Source: Proteus vulgaris (lineage in GTDB: Bacteria; Pseudomonadota; Gammaproteobacteria; Enterobacterales; Enterobacteriaceae). From it: a stretch of DNA of 64,000 bases. The notes under the pieces were generated by a model. The model did not search any database and had not been told where the DNA came from. It saw nothing but the letters and a program-made list of their open reading frames with translations. The translations under genes were made by a program, and so were the position numbers. Location: positions 2,790,001-2,854,000 of the forward strand of contig NZ_CP090064.1 of assembly GCF_023100685.1 (NCBI RefSeq). Reading direction: 5' to 3'. This document shows, in pieces, positions 9,298 to 19,471 of this stretch. Each line of letters opens with the position of its first letter. Within the stretch, counting starts at the first letter, position 1.

Positions 9298-10585
9298 CCA
9301 CACTCTCCTTTTCCAAAAGTTCCATCACATGTGCGACTGTATGAAATGAGCCACACACCACGACGATATCATTAGGATTAGCATCGGACATAGCTTGTTT
9401 CCATGCCGCCTCTACACTCTCAAATACCGATGGGTTTTCAAGATGTTGAGCAAGTACATCCGCTGAAGCGCCACGAAATTCATTAAGTGGCGCAACATAC
9501 CAACTATCCGCCAATGGCATTAAGCACGCTAATGTTCCCGCAATATCTTTATCACCTAGCATACCAACAACAATACGCACTTTGGTATCAGACTTACGCG
9601 GTAATTGTGATAATTTTTCAGCTAAATATCCTGCTGCATGAGGATTATGTGCCACATCAAAGATAACTAGAGGATGTTGTGAAATTACCTGAAAACGTCC
9701 AGGTAATTGTGCTCGAGACATTCCTTCAACAATGCTTTGCTGTGTTATTGCTTGACTGACCTTATCATCAGATTTGAGCAAGCAACGGATGACCCCCATC
9801 GCTGTCGCCGCATTGGCTAGCGGAATATTAGGGATAGGCAACGCATCAAATTCACAATCAGCACAACGCCAATGCCAATGATCACCTACAATAACAAAAG
9901 ACCAATCCGTTTCTCGACGGAAAAGCTTAGCCTGTTTTCCATTGGCAACTTCAGCAATGGAATGAGGCATATCTGGCTCACCCACAACAGCGTAGTGATT
10001 AGCACGGAAAATACCGGCTTTCTCGTGACCAATATGCTCTCTATCTGCACCTAACCAATCAGTATGATCGAGTGCAATACTTGTGATAGCAGCAATATCT
10101 GCATCAACGATATTCGTCGCATCTAATCGACCGCCTAATCCTACTTCAAGAATAACAACATCAAGTTGTGCTTGTTGAAATAACTTCAGCGCAGCCAGAG
10201 TGCCATATTCAAAAAAGGTCAGCGAAATATCGCCTCTAGCTTGTTCAATTTCTGCAAAAACTTCACAAAAAGCATCTTCGGAAAGTTCTTTGCCTTGAAT
10301 ACGTACACGTTCTGTGTAGCGAACAAGATGAGGTGAGCTATAAACGCCGACTTTCAATCCTGATGCCATCAAGATTGACTCTAGCATATGACAGGTTGTG
10401 CCTTTTCCATTTGTACCTGAAACAGTAATGACTTTAGGTGCAGGGCGTAACACATTTAATATTTTTCCTACCTCGCCTACACGTTCTAACCCCATATCAA
10501 TGGCGCTTGAATGTAAGTGTTCAAGATAAGAAAGCCACACCGACAGAGGCGATGTGGCTTTAGGAGCAGTTATGATATTAGACAT
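9287..10585 (-). CDS. folC: Bifunctional dihydrofolate/folylpolyglutamate synthase FolC
   Basis: A 432-residue Mur-ligase-type enzyme that adds glutamate to dihydropteroate and then extends folates. The ATP loop [13 protein letters not shown] lies near residue 55, and [10 protein letters not shown] and [15 protein letters not shown] follow. Start 10585 ([14 protein letters not shown]) overlaps the last 8 bp of accD, implying translational coupling; a longer frame upstream runs inside accD and is unlikely. Confidence 0.96.
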   Translation of the reverse strand: MSNIITAPKATSPLSVWLSYLEHLHSSAIDMGLERVGEVGKILNVLRPAPKVITVSGTNGKGTTCHMLESILMASGLKVGVYSSPHLVRYTERVRIQGKELSEDAFCEVFAEIEQARGDISLTFFEYGTLAALKLFQQAQLDVVILEVGLGGRLDATNIVDADIAAITSIALDHTDWLGADREHIGHEKAGIFRANHYAVVGEPDMPHSIAEVANGKQAKLFRRETDWSFVIVGDHWHWRCADCEFDALPIPNIPLANAATAMGVIRCLLKSDDKVSQAITQQSIVEGMSRAQLPGRFQVISQHPLVIFDVAHNPHAAGYLAEKLSQLPRKSDTKVRIVVGMLGDKDIAGTLACLMPLADSWYVAPLNEFRGASADVLAQHLENPSVFESVEAAWKQAMSDANPNDIVVVCGSFHTVAHVMELLEKESVGGE

Positions 10586-11540
10586 CTTCTTTTTTATTCG
10601 TTTCGATGTTAATTTCTGGCTCGTTATCAGCAGATTCGATTTCATCAGCAATCATTTCTTCGCCAATAATTTCATCTTCATCTTCGACTAAATCATATTG
10701 AGTCAGCTTAGCCAGTAATTCAGCCAGCTCATCACGCATTTCTGGACGACGAACAATCATATCAATCGCCCCTTTTTCTAACAGAAACTCACTACGTTGG
10801 AAACCTGCTGGCAGTTTCTCACGTACAGTTTGCTCAATAACGCGTGGGCCTGCAAAACCAATCAGTGCTTTAGGCTCCGCAACGTTAATATCGCCTAACA
10901 TGGCTAAACTTGCAGAAACACCGCCCATTGTAGGATCAGTCATCACTGAGATATAAGGCAAACCACGTTCTTGCATTTTTGCTAATGCTGCACTGGTTTT
11001 TGCCATTTGCATTAATGACATCAGCGCTTCTTGCATACGCGCACCGCCACTTGCAGAGAAGCAAATCAGAGGACAATTATCTTCTAGTGCTTGTTCAACA
11101 GCACGAACAAAGCGCGCCCCCACAACAGAAGCCATAGAGCCGCCCATAAACGCAAACTCAAAAGAAGCAGCAACAACTGGCATCTTTTTCAATGTTCCTT
11201 TCATGACGACTAATGCGTCTTTTTCCTGAGTTTGCTTTTGAGCAGCGCTAATTCTGTCTTTATATTTTTTGGAGTCGCGGAATTTCAGAATATCTTTAGG
11301 CTCTAATTCACTACCTAATTCTGTGGTACTTCCTGTATCAAGGAAAGTCTCAAGGCGACGGCGCGCTGAAATGCGCATATGGTGATCACATTTAGGACAA
11401 ACCTCCAAATTACGCTCTAATTCTGCGCGATAGAGTACCTGTCCACAGCTATCACATTTAGTCCAAACTCCTTCTGGGATATTGGCTTTACGTGAACTTG
11501 TGATAGTGCTTTTATTTAGAATTTTTTCAATCCAGCTCAT
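10578..11540 (-). CDS. accD: Acetyl-CoA carboxylase carboxyltransferase subunit beta AccD
   Basis: A 320-residue subunit that, with AccA, transfers CO2 from carboxybiotin to acetyl-CoA. Start 11540 ([10 protein letters not shown]) matches the family; an upstream in-frame start would add 21 residues. The N-terminal zinc ribbon is CDSCG...CPKCD. Crotonase-fold motifs include [15 protein letters not shown] and [12 protein letters not shown]. The C-terminal tail is long and very acidic (DEDEIIGEE and onward). Confidence 0.97.
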   Translation of the reverse strand: MSWIEKILNKSTITSSRKANIPEGVWTKCDSCGQVLYRAELERNLEVCPKCDHHMRISARRRLETFLDTGSTTELGSELEPKDILKFRDSKKYKDRISAAQKQTQEKDALVVMKGTLKKMPVVAASFEFAFMGGSMASVVGARFVRAVEQALEDNCPLICFSASGGARMQEALMSLMQMAKTSAALAKMQERGLPYISVMTDPTMGGVSASLAMLGDINVAEPKALIGFAGPRVIEQTVREKLPAGFQRSEFLLEKGAIDMIVRRPEMRDELAELLAKLTQYDLVEDEDEIIGEEMIADEIESADNEPEINIETNKKEDV

Positions 11541-11709
11541 TAACGGACCTTTTCGTCTGAATCTGACCTTCGCCAGTAAAATTATTGTGAGCGTATCAAC
11601 CACAATGCACTGGCTGTGTGGTTAGCAAAGTTTATGATGATACCGCTTACTGAATTTCAGCGCATCTCTTTATTATGGCTATTCTACGGCAAAAACTAAT
11701 GATAACTGC

Positions 11710-12411
11710 TCAAACCTCTTTGCTATCACTTTCTTTCTTCGCTTTTGCACTCGCTCTGCGATGGCGTATGATCTCAATGACGCCCGGTAAAATAGAAATA
11801 ACAATAATGGCAACAATTAGCAATTTTAAGTTCTTTTGAACTATATCTAAGTCACCAAAAAAGTATCCCGCATAAGTAAATAACAGTACCCATGCAATTG
11901 CCCCAGTAACATTATAAAAGGCAAAATGACGATATGACATTTTTCCCATTCCTGCAACGAATGGCGCAAAAGTTCGGATAATCGGCACGAATCTTGCCAA
12001 AATAATCGCTTTACCACCATGTTTTTCATAAAAAGCATGGGTTTTGTCCAGATATTCACGACGGAAAATACGTGAATTAGGCTTACTAAATAGCTTTTCG
12101 CCAAAAAGTCGCCCTATAGAATAGTTCACTGCATCACCTAAAATCGCGGCGCAAAGCAACAGTAAGACAATAATATGGACATTCACATCATTGGTATCTA
12201 AAGAAGCTAAAGCACCAGCAACAAACAGCAATGAATCACCAGGTAAAAATGGCGTTACCACCAGCCCTGTTTCACAAAAAACAATCAGAAACAAAATGGC
12301 ATAGACCCATGTACCATATTGCGCGACAAGCTCTGCTAAATGCGCATCAATATGTAAAATAAAATCAATTAGAAATTTTATCAAATCAACAAATTGCGTT
12401 AATATTTCCAT
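11710..12411 (-). CDS. dedA: DedA-family inner-membrane protein
   Basis: A 233-residue SNARE-associated/VTT-domain membrane protein. Motifs [19 protein letters not shown], the Gly/Arg-containing [13 protein letters not shown] and [17 protein letters not shown] are those of DedA proteins, which act in envelope homeostasis and are proposed lipid flippases. It lies between truA and accD as in E. coli, 25 bp from truA. Confidence 0.93.
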   Translation of the reverse strand: MEILTQFVDLIKFLIDFILHIDAHLAELVAQYGTWVYAILFLIVFCETGLVVTPFLPGDSLLFVAGALASLDTNDVNVHIIVLLLLCAAILGDAVNYSIGRLFGEKLFSKPNSRIFRREYLDKTHAFYEKHGGKAIILARFVPIIRTFAPFVAGMGKMSYRHFAFYNVTGAIAWVLLFTYAGYFFGDLDIVQKNLKLLIVAIIVISILPGVIEIIRHRRASAKAKKESDSKEV

Positions 12412-12435
12412 AAATCCTCAGAGAACTGGGTGTTT

Positions 12436-13320
12436 TTATGATTGAGATATTTCAATAGGGTTATCCGCTAAAAATAGTGGGCCCATTGCAGGTTTTGGTA
12501 ATTCAAAATGCTCAGGATAATCCACTGCCACCAAATACAAGCCATTTGCTTTAGCTGTTGCAGCAGCCTTGGTTCTGTCTTTTAAGGCTAATAATTCAGC
12601 CATCCAAGTAATGTCCTGATTGCCACACCCTATTTCTAAAAGGCTACCGACAATATTTCGCACCATATGGTGTACAAAAGCATTCGCTTTAATATCCACC
12701 ACAACATAATCACCATATCGAGAAACGTTAACATGCATAACGTTACGCCATGGCGTTCGTGATTGACATTGAACGGCTCTAAAAGAGGTAAAATCATTTT
12801 CACCCAATAAACATTGTGCAGCCTGATGCATACGCTCAGCATCTAAAGGGTAATGAAAATGCGTCACTCCAGATGATAATATAGCGGGACGATAGCGATG
12901 ATTAAAAATCACATAGCGATAACGTCTTGCCGTTGCACTAAAACGTGCATGGAAATCATCAGAAACCGTTTTTACCCAACGTACAGCGATATCCGCAGGT
13001 AAATGGGTATTAACACCCATTGTCCATGCGGGATCTTTACGGTGCGCCGTTGTTTCAAAATGGACAACTTGCCCCGTTGCATGCACTCCAGCATCTGTTC
13101 TTCCGGCACAAAAAACTGATATAGGTTCATTAGCCACTTGTGAAAGGGCTTTTTCTAACCGTTCTTGTACACTGCGCACTTCATTTTGGCGTTGCCAGCC
13201 ATAATAACGACTACCATCATACTCAACGCCTAACGCGATTTTGATTGTTGTGCTTTCAGAAATAACCGTTGACTCAGTCAAAGGTTGTTCTGTTACTTCA
13301 GCACTCACTGGCGCATTCAT
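12436..13320 (-). CDS. truA: tRNA pseudouridine(38-40) synthase TruA
   Basis: 294 residues. The catalytic Asp lies in [18 protein letters not shown] (about residues 72-89). It isomerises uridines 38-40 in the anticodon arm. Compared with E. coli it has an N-terminal extension of roughly 20 residues rich in Thr, Ser and Glu before [18 protein letters not shown]. The start ATG overlaps the usg stop by one base, so the two are coupled. Confidence 0.96.
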   Translation of the reverse strand: MNAPVSAEVTEQPLTESTVISESTTIKIALGVEYDGSRYYGWQRQNEVRSVQERLEKALSQVANEPISVFCAGRTDAGVHATGQVVHFETTAHRKDPAWTMGVNTHLPADIAVRWVKTVSDDFHARFSATARRYRYVIFNHRYRPAILSSGVTHFHYPLDAERMHQAAQCLLGENDFTSFRAVQCQSRTPWRNVMHVNVSRYGDYVVVDIKANAFVHHMVRNIVGSLLEIGCGNQDITWMAELLALKDRTKAAATAKANGLYLVAVDYPEHFELPKPAMGPLFLADNPIEISQS

Positions 13321-14330
13321 TAGTAAAACTGCTCCTGCATTAATTGTTCTGCCACTTCAACAGCCATTAATGCCCCACCAAAGCGCACATTATCTGCCAC
13401 TGACCAAAATTGTAAGGCTTCTGGCATACCATAATCATTACGGAAGCAACCTAAATTTAGGCTCACATTCCCCGAAGCATCGGTCACTTGTGTTGGAAAA
13501 TCATTTTCATCACTGATACTCAGGCCTTCATTTTCTTGCAATGTTTCACGCGCTTCATCACTGCCCATCGGGCGTGATGTTTCTAATTGCACTGATTGCG
13601 CATTACCATAGAAAACTGGAGCTTGTAATGTAGTGACTGAAATTGGAAGACCTTCGTCTTGTAAGATTTTACGAATTTGGTCAACCATGCGACGCTCTTC
13701 TTGTACTGAGCCTTCGTCATCAACCATAAGAGGTAGAATATTAAAGGCCAGTTGCTTATTAAAACGGCCTAATTCAGGTGGAACACCATTAAGTAAACGA
13801 GCACTTTGTCCAGCAAGTTCATCAACTGCTTGTTTTCCAAAACGGGAGACTGACATTAAATTGGTCACACTAAGACGAGTCAAACCAGCAGCTTCTGTTA
13901 ATGGATTAATCGCACGTAACAATTGGCTTACCATACTATCAGCAATAGAAACGATATTACGGGTGCGATATTCTGCAAGCATTGAGCTATTCACGCCAGG
14001 GACTATCAGTGGTACATCCCAATCCATAGCAAATATGCCACTACAATCAATGACGATGCAGCCTGAATCTGCTGCTTGCTGTGCATATTGCGCACTAATT
14101 TCTGTCGGAGCAGCAAAGAAAGCTAATTGAATATCTGCCCATTCGATATTGTGAACACCTTGAACAGCAACACTTTTGCTGTTTACACGCACAGATTTTC
14201 CAATACTGTCTTCACTTGCGATTGCGGTCAGTTCACCAATGGGAAATTCACGCTCTTGCAACAGCTCTAAAATAGCTTCACCAACAGCACCTGTTGCACC
14301 AACAACAGCAATATTCCAACCTTCTCCCAT
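13320..14330 (-). CDS. usg: Usg, aspartate-semialdehyde-dehydrogenase-like protein
   Basis: A 336-residue Asd paralogue with N-terminal NADP-binding [14 protein letters not shown]. Where true Asd enzymes have the catalytic Cys in an NPNCST motif after the PLIVPGVN element, this protein reads ADSMVSQLL, so the catalytic cysteine is absent and it is unlikely to act as a dehydrogenase. It sits between pdxB and truA as in E. coli. Function is unknown. Confidence 0.92.
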   Translation of the reverse strand: MGEGWNIAVVGATGAVGEAILELLQEREFPIGELTAIASEDSIGKSVRVNSKSVAVQGVHNIEWADIQLAFFAAPTEISAQYAQQAADSGCIVIDCSGIFAMDWDVPLIVPGVNSSMLAEYRTRNIVSIADSMVSQLLRAINPLTEAAGLTRLSVTNLMSVSRFGKQAVDELAGQSARLLNGVPPELGRFNKQLAFNILPLMVDDEGSVQEERRMVDQIRKILQDEGLPISVTTLQAPVFYGNAQSVQLETSRPMGSDEARETLQENEGLSISDENDFPTQVTDASGNVSLNLGCFRNDYGMPEALQFWSVADNVRFGGALMAVEVAEQLMQEQFY

Positions 14331-14375
14331 AAGATATCCTCCAATACCATAAAATTTTAAAAATAATGTTGTGCT

Positions 14376-15518
14376 TTATTTGCGTGTAGCACTTTTGTAT
14401 GTAGCACTAAAACCAATCGCACTTAATGTATTGGCCGTGGTTTGGTTATCACAAATTACATGTAGTGAAGACCATTCACGGCGTACAGGATAAAGTTTGC
14501 GTAATTTATCAAACTCTCCTTTTACACCGGCCACTTTTCGTAATGGTGCATCATCTCGACGCACATCATAAACAAGGTGGATCAGTTGTTTTAATAACGT
14601 TTGTGTTAGCTCACCTTGTACTGAAATTGTTGAAATAGTCGGTGCTGGCAACAAGGTTGATAATTCAACTTGTTGAGGCTGTCCAATAAAATCACAGTAA
14701 GCTTCAAATACTTGTGTTGTACCGCGCGCTTTACCTTCTAAGGTATAACCCGCAATATGTGGAGTGCCTATATCGACTTTATTTAATAATTCAATAGAGA
14801 GATCAGGCTCTGGCTCCCAAACATCTAATACCACACGTAAGGATTTACCTTTCTCAAGTACAGATAATAGTGCTTGATTATCAACAACCTCACCACGGCT
14901 CGCATTAATTAAAATACGTCCTTCAGGTAATTTTTCGAGGTTGTTCTCATTTATCAAATGATAACTTTTGTATGGACCTGATTTATTGAGAGGTGTATGG
15001 AAAGTCAGAATGTCCGCTTTTTCTAATAGCGTTTCCAATGAATAAAATTCTTCATTATCACCGTTATCTGCTCTAGGTGGATCGCAAAGTAATACATTGA
15101 CACCCAATGCACGTAAACGTGTCGCTAATCGCCCTCCGACATTACCCACGCCCACAATACCAACAACTTTATCGACTAATTGAAAGCCATCTTGCTCTGC
15201 GAGCATCATCAGTGCAGAAAATACATATTCTACAACAGCAATAGCATTACAACCTGGTGCTGATGAAAAACCAATTTGTTGTTGCTCTAACCATGCAATA
15301 TCCACATGGTCAAAACCGGCCGTTGCCGTTCCAACAAATCTCACTGGCTTGCCTGATAATAAGGATTCATTGACTTTAGTAATCGATCTCACCATTAAGG
15401 CATCAGAATCATTAAGTTCATCAATAGGTAAAGGACGACCAGAAACCGCTTTTACCTCACCTAATTGGCGGAAAAGCTGTTCCGCATAAGGCATGTTTTC
15501 ATCAACCAGAATTTTCAC
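14376..15518 (-). CDS. pdxB: Erythronate-4-phosphate dehydrogenase PdxB
   Basis: 380 residues, a D-2-hydroxyacid dehydrogenase of the pyridoxal phosphate pathway. The NAD-binding motif is [16 protein letters not shown], and the catalytic region includes [14 protein letters not shown] and [17 protein letters not shown] with the catalytic His. A C-terminal dimerisation domain specific to PdxB is present. It heads the pdxB-usg-truA-dedA cluster. Confidence 0.97.
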   Translation of the reverse strand: MKILVDENMPYAEQLFRQLGEVKAVSGRPLPIDELNDSDALMVRSITKVNESLLSGKPVRFVGTATAGFDHVDIAWLEQQQIGFSSAPGCNAIAVVEYVFSALMMLAEQDGFQLVDKVVGIVGVGNVGGRLATRLRALGVNVLLCDPPRADNGDNEEFYSLETLLEKADILTFHTPLNKSGPYKSYHLINENNLEKLPEGRILINASRGEVVDNQALLSVLEKGKSLRVVLDVWEPEPDLSIELLNKVDIGTPHIAGYTLEGKARGTTQVFEAYCDFIGQPQQVELSTLLPAPTISTISVQGELTQTLLKQLIHLVYDVRRDDAPLRKVAGVKGEFDKLRKLYPVRREWSSLHVICDNQTTANTLSAIGFSATYKSATRK

Positions 15519-15667
15519 TGTGTTATCTCACTGATTTGGTATTTATGTGTGTAAACAATCAATCAAAAAATAAATTTAAGCGGTCTATTTTGCCACTTAT
15601 TAACAACAAAGCCTATTATTGACAGTAAAATCTGCCTAGATTTTAAGTAAATATATGAAAAGAAGAC

Positions 15668-16450
15668 TTAGCAATTGGGTAATCGACGAAAACGTTCTGG
15701 CGTTGTGCCAGCAAATTGTTGAAACATTGCAATAAATGTAGACGAAGAGCTGTATCCCACATCAAACGCAATTTCATTCACACTTTTTCCTTGTTCTAAT
15801 AAAGAAATTGCATGTAAAAAACGTAAGCGCTTACGCCATTCACTAAAAGACATGCCTAATTCTTGTTGGCAACGACGAGAAAGTGTTCTCTCTGAGGTAT
15901 AACGTTTTTTAGCCCATTCTTCTAACGAAGTATTATCAGCTGGGTCCTGCTCTAATGCAGAAAGTATTGGGGCAAGTAATTTATCTTTAGAAGAAGGTAA
16001 GTATGTATGATGAATCGGTGAAGCTTTAAGTTGATCTATCAACACTTGCGCTAAGCGAAAATCTTCTTCTGTTTGTGGTTTACAGACTCCACGATGAAAG
16101 AAATCAGAAAATATAGTTGAAAAAATAGCACTTAATTGAATTAAACACGGTTTATCTAACAAACCTTCACACCAACTTGGTGCGATATCTAGCACCTTAA
16201 AAGAGAGTGTCTTTTTATTATAACTAGCATGCCCTACATTTTTAGGGATCCACACACTAAATTCAGGGGGTGCTAAAAACCGCTGTCCTCCAGCTTCTAA
16301 ATCCATGACACCAGAAATCACATAAAGCAACTGACCAAAGTCATGTTGATGATAAACAAACTCGGTTTCAGCTAATAGCTGCTCATCACGAAATCGCACT
16401 GTATCTGGATCAGACAATAACCATTGCATTTTTTGTTGTTCAATTGTCAT
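15668..16450 (-). CDS. AraC-family transcriptional regulator
   Basis: 260 residues. An N-terminal cupin-like domain (HQHDFGQLLYVISG, residues about 34-47) is followed by a C-terminal double HTH with SVNEIAFDVGYSSSSTFIAMFQQF and TPERFRR. It is divergent from an EamA exporter 120 bp away, an arrangement typical of regulators such as NimR that control a neighbouring efflux gene. The ligand is unknown. Confidence 0.88.
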   Translation of the reverse strand: MTIEQQKMQWLLSDPDTVRFRDEQLLAETEFVYHQHDFGQLLYVISGVMDLEAGGQRFLAPPEFSVWIPKNVGHASYNKKTLSFKVLDIAPSWCEGLLDKPCLIQLSAIFSTIFSDFFHRGVCKPQTEEDFRLAQVLIDQLKASPIHHTYLPSSKDKLLAPILSALEQDPADNTSLEEWAKKRYTSERTLSRRCQQELGMSFSEWRKRLRFLHAISLLEQGKSVNEIAFDVGYSSSSTFIAMFQQFAGTTPERFRRLPNC

Positions 16451-16571
16451 CTTTATGTTGTTCTCTTGTCATGTTGTCTTTATTGGCCTATCTGTTGTCT
16501 GGTTTTCATTATATATATCTAATCAGACAAGCTTACAATAGCAACCTGGTTTAAAAATAGATGTGAGAACA

Positions 16572-17492
16572 ATGAAAAACGCAATATTTCCGCTTTTAGC
16601 AGTACTGATCTGGTCCATTAATGCCGTCGTCAATAAAGCAGCTGCGTCTGTTATCGATCCTGCGGCTATCTCTTTTTATCGTTGGTTTCTCGCCTTTTTA
16701 ATTATGACGCCTTTTTTGATCATGCCTGTTTGGCATCATCGTAAAACCGTCAAACAATATTGGTGGAAATTATTTATTCTTGGTGCATTAGGAATGGTGA
16801 TGTACCAGAGTTTGGCTTATTATGCTGCACATTATGTTAGCGCCACATTTATGGGCATCTTGAACTCGTTGATCCCATTACTGACGGTTATTATCAGTAT
16901 TTTTGTTTTACGCGTTGTGCCTACTGTCGGAATAGTACTCGGTACTGTGCTTTCAATTAGTGGTTTGGTCTGGCTAATTAGTCGTGGAGAACCGACCCAG
17001 TTACTTTCTCAAGGATTGGGATATGGCGAGCTAATGATGTTTATTGCTTCGGCATCATACGCACTTTATGGCGTTTTAACAAAACGGTGGTCTATCGCAC
17101 TACCTAATTGGCAATCACTTTATGTTCAAATTGGGTTTGGTGTTCTGTTATTATTACCAAACTTCTTTCTTGCCGAAAGCGTGGCATTAACGAAAGACAA
17201 TATTGGATTAGTGATTTTCGCGGGGATTGGTGCTTCTATTCTTGCTCCTTACCTGTGGATCTTAGGTGTGATGAAATTAGGTGCGAATACAACCTCTATT
17301 TTTATGAACCTAATGCCATTATTTACAGCAATGATTGCTATCACACTTCTTGGTGAAGAAATGCATAGTTATCATTTAGTGGGTGGTGGTATTGTGTTAT
17401 TGGGTGTGCTCTTAGTGCAACAACTGAGAACACCACTGAATTTCCGACGTCAGTCTGCAACGAAAAAAGCAGATTGTCATCAGGAGATGTGA
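16572..17492 (+). CDS. EamA/DMT-superfamily transporter
   Basis: A 306-residue, ten-segment inner-membrane protein made of two EamA repeats; the N-terminal MKNAIFPLLAVLIWSINAVV is characteristic. Start 16572 is chosen over an in-frame GTG at 16563, because GAGA then precedes it. It probably exports a small metabolite and is likely controlled by the divergent AraC regulator. The substrate cannot be inferred. Confidence 0.88.
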   Translation: MKNAIFPLLAVLIWSINAVVNKAAASVIDPAAISFYRWFLAFLIMTPFLIMPVWHHRKTVKQYWWKLFILGALGMVMYQSLAYYAAHYVSATFMGILNSLIPLLTVIISIFVLRVVPTVGIVLGTVLSISGLVWLISRGEPTQLLSQGLGYGELMMFIASASYALYGVLTKRWSIALPNWQSLYVQIGFGVLLLLPNFFLAESVALTKDNIGLVIFAGIGASILAPYLWILGVMKLGANTTSIFMNLMPLFTAMIAITLLGEEMHSYHLVGGGIVLLGVLLVQQLRTPLNFRRQSATKKADCHQEM

Positions 17493-17515
17493 GTCAATGT
17501 CAAAAAGACAACAAT

Positions 17516-17544
17516 AAAAAATACCGGCTAAATTCTTAGCCGGT
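17516..17544. terminator. Hairpin after the EamA gene
   Basis: ACCGGCTAA (17523-17531) and TTAGCCGGT (17536-17544) form a 9-bp stem with an ATTC loop. The T-run is on the minus strand (A-run at 17516-17521), so as a terminator it would best stop leftward transcription. The rest of 17493-18054 is AT-rich with no gene seen. Confidence 0.5.
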
Positions 17545-17990
17545 CACATCATGATGTTAGGTTTTATAAATAAAACTGACATAAGAAATCAAAGTATAAA
17601 ATATAAAGTAATACAAGTATCCGTGGCAAACATTACCAACTTTTATATTAAATAGCTTCTACTTATTTGTAATAAAATAATCCAGATCAATTTTTTTCAG
17701 CTCTTTTTGTCCTATTAGTCCTTTCTATTAACCTAACTCCATATAAAACAAAACATTTAATGATTTTAGTTACAATTAAATTAAACGATTGAAATAAAAC
17801 ACGATTAATTTCATTTAATTATTTAAAACAATTAGTTATAAAAAACCGTCTATTTTATTAGAATAATAAAACAGGTAACTATTAGAAGGGGTATTTTTAA
17901 AGATTATTTATATAATCTTTTTTAAATAGTTTTTATTCAAAAAGTATCTTTATTAGAATAATAATTTATTTTAACTTGTGAATTTAAAAT

Positions 17991-18029
17991 AAAAAGGCAG
18001 TCTCCATTAAAATGAAGCCTGCCTTTTTT
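17991..18029 (-). terminator. fabB terminator
   Basis: AAAAAGGCAG (17991-18000) pairs with CTGCCTTTTT (18019-18028) about 26 bp after the fabB stop. It works in both directions because the stem ends in A/T runs. Confidence 0.8.
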
Positions 18030-18054
18030 AATAAGAAAATATAAGTATAACTAA

Positions 18055-19266
18055 CTAGTTTTTATATTTGCTCATTACTAATGAAGCATTAGTACCACCA
18101 AAACCAAAGCTATTTGACATTACAGTGTTTAACTTTTGTTCTGTTGGCTGAGTAATAATATTCATACCCAGTGCTTTATCATCTAATTCTTCAATATTAA
18201 TGCTTGGTGCAATAAAACCATGCTCTAACATCAATAAGCTATAAATTGCTTCATGTACACCAGCCGCACCTAATGAGTGACCGGTCATCGCTTTAGTGGC
18301 TGAAATAGCTGGTGTATGTGTACCAAATACTTCAGTGATAGCTTCAAGTTCTTTTAAATCACCAACTGGCGTTGAAGTACCATGTGTATTGATGTAATCA
18401 ACTTTCTCAACATCTTGCATTGCCATTTGCATACAACGCACAGCACCTTCACCAGAAGGAGCAACCATATCTGCGCCATCGGAAGTTGCACCATAGCCTA
18501 CAACTTCAGCATAAATATGTGCACCACGCGCTAATGCGTGTTCTAACTCTTCAACAACCACAATACCGCCACCACCAGCGATAACAAAACCATCACGGTT
18601 TTTATCGTAAGTACGGGAAGCTTTACTTGGTGTTTCGTTATATTTCGTTGAAAGTGCGCCCATAGCGTCAAATTCGCAGGTCATTTCCCAACTTAATTCT
18701 TCGCCACCACCTGCAAACACAACATCTTGTTTGCCTAATTGGATAAGCTCAACGGCGTGGCCAATACAGTGTGCTGATGTTGAACAAGCAGAACTGATTG
18801 AATAGTTAACGCCTTTAATTTTAAAAGGTGTTGCTAAACACGCTGAAACACCCGATGCCATTGCACGAGTCACCATATAAGGACCTACGCCACGTAGACC
18901 TTTTGCTCTCATGCCATCAGAACCTTGGACTTGGTTACGTGGAGAACCACCACCAGATCCTACGACTAAACCTGAACGAATATTAGAAACTTGGTCTTCA
19001 CTCAGACCTGAATCTGCTATCGCTTCTTGCATAGATAAATAGGCATAAACCGATGCGTCGCTCATAAAACGGCGGATTTTACGGTCAATAAGACCTTCAG
19101 TATCAAGCTTAACGTTGCCCCAAATGTGGCTACGAAGCCCCATCTCTTTAAATTCTTCTGAGAAAGTTATCCCGGAACGGCCTTCCTTTAAAGAATCCAG
19201 CACTTCTTTCTGGTTATTACCAATGCTCGAAACAATACCCAGACCCGTGATCACTGCGCGCTTCAT
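18055..19266 (-). CDS. fabB: Beta-ketoacyl-ACP synthase I FabB
   Basis: 403 residues of the KAS I type. The catalytic triad is visible: Cys in [10 protein letters not shown], His in [11 protein letters not shown] and His in TGHSLGAAG. It elongates acyl-ACPs and is essential for unsaturated fatty acids. The promoter region carries an FabR-type palindrome and an FadR-like site, as in E. coli. Confidence 0.97.
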   Translation of the reverse strand: MKRAVITGLGIVSSIGNNQKEVLDSLKEGRSGITFSEEFKEMGLRSHIWGNVKLDTEGLIDRKIRRFMSDASVYAYLSMQEAIADSGLSEDQVSNIRSGLVVGSGGGSPRNQVQGSDGMRAKGLRGVGPYMVTRAMASGVSACLATPFKIKGVNYSISSACSTSAHCIGHAVELIQLGKQDVVFAGGGEELSWEMTCEFDAMGALSTKYNETPSKASRTYDKNRDGFVIAGGGGIVVVEELEHALARGAHIYAEVVGYGATSDGADMVAPSGEGAVRCMQMAMQDVEKVDYINTHGTSTPVGDLKELEAITEVFGTHTPAISATKAMTGHSLGAAGVHEAIYSLLMLEHGFIAPSINIEELDDKALGMNIITQPTEQKLNTVMSNSFGFGGTNASLVMSKYKN

Positions 19267-19319
19267 TCATACCTCTTTACAATAATAGTTGTAGCTGCGG
19301 GATTTCTGAGTAGCACTCT

Positions 19320-19337
19320 AGCGTACAGTTGTACGCT
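19320..19337. promoter_or_regulatory. FabR operator upstream of fabB
   Basis: AGCGTACAGTTGTACGCT is a palindrome with perfect 8-bp arms and a 2-bp centre. It matches the E. coli FabR site form AGCGTACA..TGTtCGCT and lies 53 bp upstream of the fabB start. Confidence 0.88.
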
Positions 19338-19405
19338 GAACAAGTCCGATCAGGATCTTTTTTACAAAAATGCAGATAAGCTGATAAAACAGTTTCCCCT
19401 TAAAG

Positions 19406-19421
19406 GCTGGTACAACCTAGC
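19406..19421. promoter_or_regulatory. Possible FadR site in the fabB/mnmC promoter region
   Basis: GCTGGTACAACCTAGC resembles the E. coli fabB FadR site (CTGGTACGACCAG) and is placed upstream of the FabR palindrome in fabB orientation, where FadR activates. One half-site is degenerate. Confidence 0.55.
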
Positions 19422-19471
19422 TAACAGCGCTAAGATATTAGACAATTTTTTGGAGAAATACAGGCAGTTCC

